Shown here piece after piece: positions 45,786 through 57,295 of a DNA stretch of 64,000 bases. Both the position numbers and the translations under genes were made by a program. Source of the stretch: Ochotona curzoniae (lineage: Eukaryota; Chordata; Mammalia; Lagomorpha; Ochotonidae); NCBI RefSeq assembly GCF_017591425.1, contig NW_024465885.1:38386501-38450500 (forward strand), written 5' to 3'. The notes beneath the pieces are model-generated. The model did not search any database. It saw only the letters and a program-made list of their open reading frames with translations, and was not told where the DNA came from. How positions within the stretch are numbered: position 1 is the first letter of the stretch; every line of letters begins with the position of its first letter.

Positions 45786-45856
<71 letters not shown>

Positions 45857-47005
45857 AGCAGAGTAGTATTCCATAGAGTATATGAACCATGGTTTCCTTA
45901 TCCAGTCTTCTGTTGATGGCCATTTCGGTTGCTTCCAAGTTTTTGCAATTATTTATTGTGCTGCTATGAACATAGGGTGCATGTAGATTTCTTGTGTAAC
46001 AGGTGTTTTGGATATATTCCAAGAAGTGGTATTGCTGGTTCATACAGTATACAGATTTTCAGTTGTTCGAGTGTTCTCCATCCTGATTTCCATAGAGGCT
46101 GCACCAGCCTGCAGTCCCACCAACAGTGGAGTAGGGTTCCCTGTTTATTGCATCCTTGCCAGCAAGTGTTGCTGGTGGTTTTCTGTATATGAGCCATTCT
46201 TTCTGGCATTAGGTTGCTCGAGGATGTTTTTATTTGAATTTCTCTTATTGCCAGGGAGCTTGAGCACTTTTTTCATATACCTGTTAGCCATTTGGAGTTG
46301 TTCCTTTGTAAAGTGCGCATCTCCCATGCCCATATCTTGACTGGCTTGTTAGTTTTGGTGTTTTGGTTGTTCTGGAGTTCTTTATATATTCTGAAGATTA
46401 GCCCCTTGTCTTCTGTGTAGTGTGCAAAGATGTTCTCCCATTCTATGGGTTGTTTTTTTTTACTTTGTTGATTGTTTCCTTTGCTGTACAGAAGCTTATT
46501 AGCTTGATACAGTCTCATTTACTAATTTTGGTCTTGATTACTTCTGCTTTTAATGATTTTTCTAGGATGTCAGAGTCTACACCTATATCTTGCAGAGTGT
46601 TTCCAACTTCTTCTTCCAAAAACTTGAAGTTTTCTGGATATAGATTTAGATATTTCATCCACTTGGATTTGATCTTTGTATTTGGTGAAAGGTGTGGGTC
46701 TAGCTTCTTATTTCTTCAGGCTATCAACCGATTGTCCCAACAGCAATTGTTGAAGAGAACTTCCTTATTCCCTGGATTGTTTTCAGTATTCTTGTTATTA
46801 TCATTTTGCTGTACCTGTGTGGGTTCCCTTCTGCTGCTTCTATTCTACTCCATCGATCTTCTCTGTCTTTATCCCAGTACTAAGCTGTTTTAATAACCAG
46901 CACCCTATAATATGTCCGGAGGTCTAGGATTGTAATTCCCCCCCACTGCTAGATTTTCATTCTTCAGGATCGTTTTGCTTATTTGTCGTTTGTGTATGAT
47001 CACCT
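45465..47005 (-). mobile_element. L1 ORF2 C-terminal half, inverted 5' part of an insertion
   Basis: On the minus strand, frames from 46893 down to 45600 read L1 ORF2. They include SKWDCIKLISFCTAKETINK, IYKELQNNQNTKTNKPVK, TLLHCWWDCRLVQPLWKS, AIPLLGIYPK and YSMEYYSA, in normal ORF2 order with stops and frameshifts. This is the C-terminal part after the reverse transcriptase, including the cysteine-rich end. It stops near 45465, at the point where the sense 3' UTR begins at 47006, as in twin priming. The 157-codon plus frame at 46420-46893 is purely antisense. Confidence 0.9.
45721..45856. repeat. Compound microsatellite (TTCC)n-(CTCC)n-(CT)n-(TTTC)n
   Basis: Blocks in order: TTCC to about 45751, CTCC to about 45784, CT to about 45804, then TTTC to 45856. 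It lies inside the inverted L1, between YSMEYYSA and the following non-coding end. On the L1 sense strand it is all purine, so it grew from the A-rich lysine codons usual at this point. Confidence 0.97.
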
Positions 47006-47570
47006 GAGATTGTTAATACCTCTTTAATCATTGTTACTACTACTACTCAGGGATAACAATGATTTAGTCTGTACTGTACTCCCATTTGAACCATATAGGT
47101 CATATGTCAGCATTAATTTCTACAGGAAGATAATAGACACTCTTTTGTGCCATGCTACCATTATATTGATACACCTGCTACAAATTGGACAACACCATGG
47201 AAATGAAGGCTCCCTATTTCAATTTACTTAATTTTCTTTTCTCTTTTTTTTTTTCCTTTCATTCTTTGTTTCCTTTCAACCTGAGGGGTCTGTACCCAAG
47301 GGAAGGTATACTGGAAGTGCAGTGGGAATAAATATGTCCATAGGCAGAAACAGAGAGAAGTATATCCTTGTACACACAACACAAGGATGGACTCACAGTG
47401 AAGCAGAAGGTAAGTCCCTACATCATTGGGAAACACCTCAACGGCAGCGTGATGGACTTCTGAGGGCACTCGGAAGACGCCTAGTGAAAGACTGGAGGGG
47501 AGAACAATGGGGAGAAGGGGGAACTCCAATGCCTATGAAACTGTGTCATACAATAAAACTTAAAAGAACA
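47006..47570 (+). mobile_element. L1 3'-UTR, sense part of the inverted insertion
   Basis: TTGTTAATACCTCTTTAATC, TGATTTAGTCTGTACTGTAC and GCTACAAATTGGACAACACC lead to a G-rich tract (47495-47521). The end is CCAATGCCTATGAAACTGTG followed by ATAAAACTTAAAAG. The end matches the two copies at 127-745 and 53973-54933. Confidence 0.85.
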
Positions 47571-48718
47571 CATATTTTTAATTTACAGTCAAAGGCTTAC
47601 ATTTCCACTTAGTAGAATTCAACAAATAAAAGTAAAAAGAAAATGGCTTTCTCATAATTAAATGTTATAACTACTAATTTTGTCACTGAAATAACAAAAG
47701 ACCTTGCAAGAGACATATTTTCAATCACATTCCAGTATCCAGCAGCAATACTACTTTCCAATGTGAGTTGATTGATGAGGCTCTGTGTATATCCAAGACT
47801 TTAGAAATTCAGGAAAAGAACATTTTGTTTAAACTATGGAAATATGTGTTAAGTAGGTAGCTGTGGATATGAAAAAAAGAAAACATAGATCAATTGCCCA
47901 TGCTTGTTAACGCAATATATGTCCCCAAATACTTAAAATTATTCACTTTCATCTAGATGAAGATCTAAAGCATACAGACACATGTTCTATCACAAGAACA
48001 CACAGTTTTGTTGTCTAACAGGCCAGAGAATAAAGGAAAAAATCACCAAAAGAATCTGAAGAACACAGGCTAATAAGAATTTTGGCATCAGAGCATTTTC
48101 CTTCTTTTTATGCAGCTTTGTAAGTGGTTGCTAAAAAAAATGCGATCATAGTGCAGACAATGATTCCCTTTTATTAAGTAACACTGAAAAATACTCGGTC
48201 TAAACATAATAGTGTAAGAAAAAGAGATGGGTCAAATCATTGTTGTAAAGAACTATTATTTTGCATTCTTTTCCTTGGAATCTTGCAAATTTTTTAAATT
48301 TCATTACATACTAGCTCCTTTTAAGAAGCAGAGTATTTGTGCATTGATTTTCTGACAAGATGGCTCAAATGGGTAGTTGCCTAAGTGCAGTTTCAAGAGT
48401 TGCTGTTGACAGATTAAAGTTTCCAGAGTAACTATAATTTTAGTTTTAGTTACCTTGTCTTCATTATTCAGCTCATCAGAAATTTAGTCATTAATGTAAT
48501 CCTGACTTAGAGTTCAGATTTCCATCACCAAATAATCTGTTAAACTTGATTTCTTGGCAGGTGTTTTACCTGTCACATATGTGTATAGGTTGATAACCAC
48601 TAAAATTATTTCCTGGTTTCCAAATTCTTCTTCCCTATGCATTTCAATTGATAATCTCCTTTGGTATTTAAATCAATACTGTGGAGAGCTAGAAATGTCT
48701 GGAATATCAGTTATTTTT
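47571..48718. other. Unique AT-rich DNA
   Basis: First part of the longest SINE-free stretch. Nothing recognised. Confidence 0.5.
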
Positions 48719-48787
48719 TTCACACCTGAAAATGAGTCCAAAAGTAGTTTGCTTTTGAGTTATTCTGGAGTAATTTTCAGGTGTGAA
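48719..48787. repeat. Imperfect palindrome with 15-bp perfect arms
   Basis: TTCACACCTGAAAAT (48719-48733) and ATTTTCAGGTGTGAA (48773-48787) are perfect inverted copies. Pairing extends inwards (TCCA/TGGA, then AAAAG/CTTTT). CAGTTA lies outside both arms (48708-48713, 48796-48801). Could be a tiny MITE or a transcribed hairpin. Confidence 0.85.
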
Positions 48788-49824
48788 TTGAAAAACAGTT
48801 ACATGTAGGGAGACAGCATTGTCAAATAGCTGAAACCTTGGGAAATAGGAGATTAATTTCTCATAATTATTATACCTATATGTACTACTGTACTCCAGTT
48901 TATGTTTCATGCTATTAATCCTAAAATATGTTAATTTCATAAATTCAAATTGCCAATATAAAGCCAATACAAGTTGGTTTTATATGAGTTCAGATATAAT
49001 TTTAACAGGGGGGTTGAATATAATTCAAATTTTAAAGCTAAAAATATCTTATGTTTTAGTATATAAGGAGCTAAAAATCTTAAAGAAAGGGTTAGGTGAT
49101 TCAGTTTCTTCTGGTTGATGGTGAAATTTCATAAGGATATATGAGAATTACAAAAATATTGCTTCATTGGACTTTATTGGATCTTTGAGTACTTTGGGTT
49201 ACATAAGGCATTTTATGAACATTTTTGTGTTTTGTAAAGCAGCACTAAATATACATATGTATCTCTACATGACAATGAACTTTGTTTCTATATGTTTACC
49301 TAGGTTAGGCATTAAATCAAGCATCTAATATGTTGAGGAGAATGGTTACATATTAAGAGTACTTTTCTTCAAGCAAATCTTTTATGGATTCCAATATGTC
49401 TACTGAAGCAAATACCAGGGGATGCTATAAATACATACACAATATTCTTATCAAGATTTTGGCAGAGAAAAAATTTATCATTCCATCTTGAAAGCCAAAT
49501 ACGAGTTTATGAGCATGATGAGTAGAGGGGAACATATTTAGCAATTATTTCTTGCAGGTTTAGAAGCTTTGTAGTACTAATTGAAATGTAATCTTCAATA
49601 AAAACTCAAACTGCATTTCATTTTGTCAGCATTAAAGGAGAGGAAATATCACTTCTTACCTCATCTAGAGCTTACTCAAGAAGTCAGTCATTTTGGTATT
49701 AATAGTTTATAGGGCATCATTATGTACACTTGGCTACAATTGACAAGCAATCTGCAATAAAGTGCACTGGTTTCCAACATGCTCCACATAATGCATGACA
49801 AGAACAGGCCTTGTTTTGTGATTT
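48788..49824. other. Unique AT-rich DNA
   Basis: Nothing recognised. Confidence 0.5.
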
Positions 49825-50010
49825 AACACATGGGCTCTGCAGACACTCTAGATCCTCAGCCTGACTCCACATTAAATATTAAAGTTTTTATCTTTTGGGC
49901 ACGTCACTGAGTTTTTGCTTAACTTTTTTGTCTAGAAAATAAGGATTATAATTGAATTGACTTCATTGAATTGATACGGCAGTCATATGCAAAGATTTGG
50001 TGGTGATGCA
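49825..50010 (+). mobile_element. MIR (ancient tRNA-derived SINE)
   Basis: GGGCTCTGCAGACACTCTAG, CACGTCACTGAGTTTTTGCT and TTTTGTCTAGAAAATAAGGA follow the MIR core in sense order. Confidence 0.7.
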
Positions 50011-51906
50011 AATTGTTCATTGCTAATTGATTCCAAACTCTGGGGAAAAACAATGAATAATTATTCTAGGGCATAGACACATGAGAATGATAACCTAACT
50101 AAATTCTTTATATAATATATTATAATACATGTTTAGTTTTAAATGTGAGGCAGTCTTTATATTGATATTTCTGCTCAGTCAAGCCTTCCTAGCCCACAGT
50201 CATCAGGCCAGCCCCTTGTACCCAGATGTCTGCTCCTAGGGCGCTAGGAACACCACAAGGGGCAGGCACAGGCTGTGCCATCTCTACATCTATGCCTCCA
50301 TATCGATGTCTAAGTCCATTTTACGAATGGGATCTACAACATACGATGCATTTACTACATTCAACGACTGGCAAGTTCAAGATTGCATGGCGTCTGGTGA
50401 GGGAAGCTTTTTGGTTCAGAGATGGTGCCTTCTGGTTGTGGATTAGCTTGGAGGAAAAGCCAACACAGTTCTCTTAGGACTCTTTCACAGATATATGTAT
50501 ATTCCATTTATGAATAGTTTCAACGAACTCTGGCTCTTTTACTTTCTTTATAATTCTTCTCAAATTTAACTCTATTAGTTGTCTAGGCTACAGGGAATAA
50601 TAGCTCCCTTCTCACTTTTCTATAAATTCCTGTTTAATTAATAATGAAATAAGGAGACATCAAGCTGATACCCCATATATACCTATAGACATGAGTTCAT
50701 TTCCACGTACATTCAGCACACTATTTTATTGTCTCATACGAAAATCAGTTCTCAAATATTGCTGGATATAGGCTACTTATTTAGAGTATGAGAAAAGCTG
50801 TGTGTCCCTAGAAGTATGCTAATATTACTGGCATCCTGGTGAAAAAAAATCATCTCTCATCTTTTCATCTCTCTCATCCCCTGCATTTTGGAAATCCACT
50901 TTTACTTTTGTATGAATCAAGTTATCAATTGCCCCAGCCTCGTGTCCCCATTCTATACCTTGTCTGGTCTAGTTTCCTGTCCTGATATCAAACCACTATT
51001 TGCAAGAATCAAACTCTTCCTCTTATCTTAGCTATTAGCTGTTCCGTATTTTACAAAAGAAAGATCTTTGTTTTTCTCAATTTTATAACCAGATATTTTC
51101 CCTATCCATAATTTATACATACAAAAAGTTCTACAAACACTAAACACATAGAATAGAGTAGAATGACTATACTCATGAAATACTATTGTATAATTAATTC
51201 AAAATAGAATCTAGATACTAATGTTAATGTAACAGCTTAAGTATCTCTTTAGATTAAGACTTATCTAGCAAAGACACTGGAAAAAAACAGATGCTAACTT
51301 TAATTCATGTGATTACACAATTGGACATGTATAAATTAGAAACAGTACTATACATAGTGCTTAAAGGGAAGGGTATTTTATGTGCAAGTATACTAAATCT
51401 TTTTCAAGTATTCACAAGTAAAATTGCACACAAAATATCTGAAGTAACATTTAGTCTTAATTTAAACTAAGATTGCAAATAGCAATAATGAAAAACATAG
51501 TTGCAGTAACTAAAACTTGATTTTAAGGATGAGAGTACAGTTACCATTACATGAAAACTATATGCACATGTATTTGCATGTTGATTGATTTGTACCACTA
51601 TCCCCAGGAGTTATCTACATAAATAAAGTGACAATCACTTTTCCTAAGTCTTCAATGGAATCTTTAATCCCTGGAGCAGAATTTTCATGTGACTTATATT
51701 CTCTTCCATTTTTAAACCAAATGATTAATCCCTTAACAAGTTTTTATGTGATAATAAGCAAATGCTATCACGGTCCATCTTTGGTTTATCTACTTGACTT
51801 CTTTTGCTTGATAGGCCTTACCAGACCAAGCTTTCGCCTTTATAAATATTTAATTTTTGTACAATGCTATTATTACATCTTATACTTGAAACTTTCGTGT
51901 AAAGCC
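50011..51906. other. Unique AT-rich DNA
   Basis: Nothing recognised. Frames at 50226-50477 and 51628-51960 have no motif; the latter ends in valines from the TTG repeat. Confidence 0.5.
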
Positions 51907-51940
51907 TTTGTTGTGGTTGTTGTTGTTGTTGTTGTTGTTA
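51907..51940. repeat. (TTG)n microsatellite
   Basis: About eleven trinucleotide units with one GTGG interruption. Confidence 0.95.
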
Positions 51941-52586
51941 GTCATAGGTGTTACATCTAAGGGAGGAAATATATTTGTCCTATGTTTTAACCAAGCAAAT
52001 TTCCCATCCATCCACCCAGCACTTTGATAAAATTAACCTAATTAATGTACATTTTTGTACATAGCTGAAATATAAATCAAGCAGTCTTATTAAAGTTCAA
52101 CAGTAGTGATGAGGCCAAATGCTAACCATGTCATGTTTATGTAAAACATCAGAATCAAACAGTGGGTGGTTTCTGAATGTCTCAACCACCAGTATGTATT
52201 GTACGTCAAGATTAAATTGTGGTTTACTGTAAGATGAGAGAGAGGATATGCTATCAATTTCTACAGTGTAAGTTTAAACTTACTTAAAATTCTGCCAAAG
52301 TCTAAGAAAAATATACTGAAATTTGGGTGGTCTGCGTATATGATACCACCGTGCGTTAGTATTGAAATCATGTAGACGCGGACATGTAGGACAAGAGAGT
52401 GACCAAAATAATGTTGTCTTGTCATATCAGCCCTGTAATTCTTTTATTCATGATCCTTTCCATGTAATGGCTATTGCTTGTCTCTCCAGTGTTTTTGTGC
52501 TACAATCTTTTCTTTTTCTATGCACATCTTACATTTCCTTTTAATTTGCCAAATATTTTAGCTACATTGTGGTAATACATACTGTG
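51941..52586. other. Unique AT-rich DNA
   Basis: Nothing recognised. Confidence 0.5.
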
Positions 52587-52597
52587 GTGTTAACTTC

Positions 52598-52899
52598 TTT
52601 TTCTTAAGATTTATTTATTTTATTGTAAAGTCAGATAGACAGAGAGGAAGAGATTCTATCCGATGATTCACTCTCTAAGTGGCAGCAATGGCAGGAGCTG
52701 AGCTGATCTGAAGCGAGGATGCAGGAGCATCCTCTGGGTCTCTGCATGGGTGAAGTATCCCCAAGGCTTTAGGCCATCTTCAGCTGCTTTCTCAGACCAC
52801 ATCATGGAGCTGGATGGGAAGTGGGGCCACATGGACATGAACTCCCAGCACATGCATGGTGAAGACTTTAGCTGCTAGGCTAGGGTGCCTGGCCCTGTC
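52598..52899 (-). mobile_element. C-type SINE, antisense, full length
   Basis: AAGATTTATTTATTTTATTG tail, TGATTCACTCTCTAAGTGGC, GGAGCTGGATGGGAAGTGGG and inverted head GGGTGCCTGGCCC. A perfect 11-bp duplication GTGTTAACTTC flanks it (52587-52597, 52900-52910). Confidence 0.96.
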
Positions 52900-52910
52900 G
52901 TGTTAACTTC

Positions 52911-53957
52911 AGAGTTGCCAGGGGTAAATAACCAGGGTGTGAAATATCTTCTGAAATTCCTAGTTTTAAGTTTTGGGAAGTATGCGATAGTGTCAGGTCC
53001 ACTGTGTTACATATGAAGTTTTCACCTGTACATCTTTGGAGAACATCACTCTGGTACAAATATTGTGAATGATAAAGTGGGAGCTGAACGTAGAAGTTCT
53101 AGGTCCAGCAGACTTCTGGATTCATGCTTAGGTGCTGGTTTGTAAAGACTCAGTCATGACTCTTACAGACAGAACAGGAAAATCTGTAAAGGAAATGCCT
53201 TATATCCATAACTAGCCAAAGAATATTCCTTTTTTTTTAATGGAAAGCCAGAGAGAGAACACATAAATTTAGTTCCTACTGTTAAGTATTAAATTCACCT
53301 CTCTCCTATAATTGAGAGAAAGGAGAAATCGTTCAGATAGTGGTTGCAATGTTGGAAGGTCTACAGATATGGACATTTGTGTTTTTTGAGAGTTCTTGTC
53401 TTTCCAAAAGTCTGCACATGATTAATGTAAAAGATAAAGGCTCAACTGGGGTTAGGCAGATTCAAATTGCATTAGGAATTTCTGCCAAGCATAGCAGTAA
53501 GGAAACACCATAACTCCTTAATGTTCTGGCTGCATTCCATTTAAATATATTGAAAAACAAGAGTTTTCACTCCAAGAAGACAGTAACTTGAACATTGGTT
53601 GCCTTAATTGGTTGCAATGGCAGTAGCTATAGCAATTTCAGATGTTTGTTTATACACTTTATTTAAACTCTGTGGCTAGAAGATGTAACATGTATTCTGT
53701 ATTGTACTACCCAGAATGTTTGGATACTATTAAAAACAAAAAGATATCACTATGTCTTAATTAAACCCTCAGTGACTTCTCTTTATTCCTAAAGCGCAGC
53801 CTGTGAAAAGTGCCTGAGTGCAGGTGGTTTATTTTGGCTTGAATTGGGGAGAAGCGAAACCAAGAGAGGAGGCATTTTTGAGTTCAGTTGTGGTACTGCA
53901 AGGAATTGGGCTTCAGTCCTGCCTAGCATGTCTGAAGTGTTCCTTAGAATATGCCTT
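52911..53957. other. Unique DNA, no feature seen
   Basis: A possible SINE tail scrap near 53228-53260 (TTTTTTTTAATGGAAAGCC). Otherwise nothing. Confidence 0.45.
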
Positions 53958-53972
53958 AGAATTGATGACTCA

Positions 53973-54933
53973 CAACCAGGAGCACTGAGCAGTCCGCAGA
54001 AACAAAACAGTAAACTTCCTTCGGGACTAGGGAGAGGAGCTTTCTCTGGTTCTTGCCTGGTTCTGACTTTGGGTCCCCACTCTCTCTCATAATGACCATC
54101 AGGATTGCTCCAGAAACCCCTCAAGACAAACTAACAAATAAACAAACAAAAAAACCTAGAATAGATGGAGAAGAGCAAGGAAACCTTAGAAACAGGAAAT
54201 GGGAAGTGGGGATGCACTTATAACTCACTGGGTGGGACACGAAGATTAGTTACTCCTCACTAGGGTATTGAAGATTTCTCTGCACACCCCTTATAAAACC
54301 GTTCACCTAAACTGTTGACATATGTCTTGTTACAGTTATAGAGTTAGACTATCTGAAAAACAGCCAGGTTCTGCAAAATCATGCTTCAACGCTATGAACT
54401 GCTAAATACTAAAATTAAAATAGACACGAGACAGCTGAATAGTAATCTATAGCCATTTTAAGGTGTATAGAACCCAGCTGCATATAAACTAATAATTGTA
54501 ATGTCAATGTAAAAGTCATAGGATGTGGTTCAGAACTTGCACACTTTTTTTGTTTGTTTGTTTGTTTCTCTCTCTCTTTGAACATGCTGGTTACACAATA
54601 CCATGTCAACTAATCCCATCATGTTATAAATTGTTACTGATGTAATGTCGGGCTTTTAATTGCTTGGGATGATACTCTTTCGGCTGTACCTTCAGACCAG
54701 AGACTGTCTCCCCATGAAACTGTTGAACTTATCTGGACAATAAGATGCTGGACTCTATGCTTTGTAGATGCTCGCAAGGAAAAAAATCTCAATTGAATTT
54801 GACCTGTGGTAATGCAACGAGATGGAAAAATCCACCGGGGGGGGGGCAGCGAGCTTTGGGGAGGGGAGGGGGGAATCCCAGTGCCTGTAAAACTGTGTCG
54901 CATGATGTAATGTAATCAATTAAAAAAAAAAAA
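53973..54933 (+). mobile_element. L1 3'-UTR insertion, copy 2, with target duplication
   Basis: The insertion is bounded by a perfect 15-bp duplication AGAATTGATGACTCA (53958-53972 and 54934-54948). The 961 bases between are all L1 3' UTR with an A tail; no ORF2 is present. It shares its last ~640 bases with 127-745. Against that copy it carries an extra (TTTG)n(CT)n near 54542-54578 and a longer G run (10 G at 54837-54846). The frames at 53789-54124 and 54634-55007 straddle the insertion and are not genes. Confidence 0.95.
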
Positions 54934-54948
54934 AGAATTGATGACTCA

Positions 54949-56023
54949 GCTATCTCTAGGCAGATACAAGCCGGACCATGAGGGCTCCAGGACAGGCTGT
55001 GTGTCACACTGACTCACAGTGTTACAAGCATCATGTGCCCAAATAAGAAAAGGGCCAGAGAGGAGAGAGATAACTACAATAAATTTGTATCAGGCAAACT
55101 GAGTGACTATTAGAAAGCACAGAGAGAAAGGAGATGCCAGACATTGTGGCCCAGGCACATTACAATCCATCACTTTGTTTCAGTCTCACACTAAACAAAC
55201 CTGCTCCCTACAGGCCATGAAAGAGATCTCAAGTATCTTGTATTTGCCATGCTGAAGCTTGATGCAGACTTTTTTTTTATGGCATGGAAAAGTTGTATTT
55301 GTTGATGCTTCCACTGTATGGTAAGCACTTAGTATTTTGTTTTTTAAATCTTGCAAAAATTTCTGATGGACACATTGTGGACCCCTCTTAAAAAGTAGGA
55401 AAACACATGTGCAATGTACAGTGGTTACAGTAGACAGCCTCCCTGCTGGTGTTATCACACCAACTTTCCACTTATACCAGGCTTTTGCATGAAGGGTACG
55501 ATACACTAACGGGAAAAGTTCAGAGTTAAGGGGAAAGTGGTAATGCCCACTACCCGGTCCTGCTGTGACGTTCCCCTGTGGTCCTGCTACGCCCATCTTT
55601 TGCCCTCAGTGGTAAAATGTTGAAGTAACTTAGGTTTTTAACCTTGAAAATTCATTTCATTTTGCTTGAATGTCTATGCTCTGTTTATTCAGCATTGTTA
55701 GAAATCACGACTTTTTAAATTTGTTTTTGCTTGATTCTTTTGTGGTAAAGTGATATTCGTATAAAAAGAGATTTGATAGTTTACAGATATAATTTTAAGA
55801 ATGTAATATTCCCTTATTCTCTCCTTCTGCTTCTTTCCTATTTTTCGCTTCATTGCTTACATTCTTCTATTTTTGTTTTTAAAAGAGCATTTATTAATTC
55901 ACATAACATGAGACAATCTTTTTAGGGCTATATTAAAGATTGAAGATGCACTGTAAGAGTATTCAATTAATATTTATGCCAAATATTTCCTTCTTTATAT
56001 CTCACAAGTTTTTGTAAGAAGTA
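54949..56023. other. Unique DNA with a 136-codon minus-strand frame
   Basis: The minus frame 55186-55596 is the longest not explained by a repeat. It starts MGVAGPQGNVTAGPGSG and includes KFLQDLKNKILSAYH; I recognise no family. Codon composition is unremarkable and no splice or promoter context is seen. Possibly a decayed transposon or processed pseudogene. Confidence 0.35.
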
Positions 56024-56034
56024 TACTCTAATTC

Positions 56035-56368
56035 ATTTTTTGAAGATTTATTTATTTTTATTGCAACGTCAGAAATACAGAGAGGAGGAGAGACAGAGAG
56101 GAAGATCTTCCATCCGATCATTCACTCCCCAAGTGACCGCAATGGCTGGTGCTTCGCTGATCCGAAGCCAGAAGCCAGGAACCTCTTTAAGGTGTTCCAT
56201 GCCGGTGCAGGGTACCAAGGCTTTGGGCCGTCCTCGACTGCTTTCCCAGGCCACAAGCAAGGAGCTGGATGGGAAGTGGAGCTGCCAGGATTAAAACTGG
56301 CATCCATATTGGATCTGGGCACAATCAAGCGAGAACTTTAGCTGCTAGGCCAGCGCGCCAGGCCCATG
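56035..56368 (-). mobile_element. C-type SINE, antisense, full length
   Basis: GATTTATTTATTTTTATTGC tail, GGAAGATCTTCCATCCGATC, GGGCCGTCCTCGACTGCTTT and inverted head GCGCGCCAGGCCC. Flanks TACTCTAATTC (56024-56034) and TACTTTAATTC (56369-56379) match at 10 of 11. Confidence 0.95.
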
Positions 56369-56409
56369 TACTTTAATTCTAACTGAATGTTTTACTTAAA
56401 CCTTACCTA

Positions 56410-56715
56410 AAGACTGACATACAAGGTCCAGCATTGTGATATATTTAGTTTATTTGTCACTTGCAATGCTGAGATCTTAAAAGACAACACCAGATCAAGT
56501 CTACAGACTGCCCCTTTCTGATACAGGTCCTTGCTAATGTGTCTGGGAAAGCAAGGGATGGTGGCTTAAATATGTGGGCCCTGTGAGGATGACCTAGGTG
56601 GAGTGCATAGCTTCAGGTGCTGAAATGGCCCAACCCTGGATGGGGCAGACATTTGATGAATGACATAATCTCTCTCTCTCACACACACACCCTTCTGAAT
56701 TTCATATAAATGGAT
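56410..56715 (+). mobile_element. Old C-type SINE (early subfamily)
   Basis: CAGGTCCTTGCTAATGTGTC, GGGATGGTGGCTTAAATATG, CCCAACCCTGGATGGGGCAG and (TC)n/(AC)n near 56669-56692, then TTTCATATAAATGG. Confidence 0.65.
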
Positions 56716-56858
56716 AGATTTTTAACGATTTATTTCATTTTATTTTATTTGGAAATGCAGATCCACAGAGACCAGACCTGAATGCCGGGTCCAATAAGTA
56801 GTTTCTTAAGAAACCCTTATTGAAAGTATACAGAAAGTATACATCAGTAAATGTAAAA

Positions 56859-56945
56859 AAAAAAAAGAAAGAAAAAGAAAAAGAAAAAGAAAAAAAGGAA
56901 AGGAAGGGAAAGAAAAGACAAGAAAAAACAAGAAAGGAAAAAGAA
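56859..56945. repeat. A-rich (GAAAA)n / GGAA tract
   Basis: About 87 bases of A and G with few interruptions. It probably began as a retroelement A tail, but the parent element is not clear. Confidence 0.9.
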
Positions 56946-57144
56946 TTTAACCATCAATATGTTTGAAATTTCTTGAACAAGAATCTGGGTTTACCTGTAT
57001 TATCATTCATCTGTGACTTGGTGAATCATGAAATTAAGTTAAGAAAATTGTCCATAGTTTCATCCTTGGAAATACTCAAGACACATTTCTGCTGCAGAAC
57101 ACCATGCTATTGTAAGAATATCTGGTCAGTATTAAAATAGATAT
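56946..57144. other. Unique AT-rich DNA
   Basis: Nothing recognised. Confidence 0.4.
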
Positions 57145-57295
57145 TGCAGTTCATTTTAGGAACTCTAGGTCTCTCATGCAGGTACAGGCACCCAGGAGAA
57201 GAGAGCGAACCAGAAGATGAAAAATCTTTCCTTCTGTCTCTCTGTGACACTGTGCCTTTCAAATAAAGAAAATTAATTTCTTTTTCTAAAAATAA
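57145..57295 (+). mobile_element. Old C-type SINE, 3' portion
   Basis: GAGAGCGAACCAGAAGATGA, CCTTCTGTCTCTCTGTGACA and GCCTTTCAAATAAAGAAAAT form the 3' end. Confidence 0.6.

Noticed and set aside
45630..45916. Frames encoding long SFLSFFLS or RKKERKKE repeats
   Set aside because: They are translations of the compound microsatellite, not proteins.
46420..46893. Longest open frame in the window (157 codons, plus strand)
   Set aside because: It lies antisense to L1 ORF2; the minus strand reads recognisable ORF2 peptides in order.
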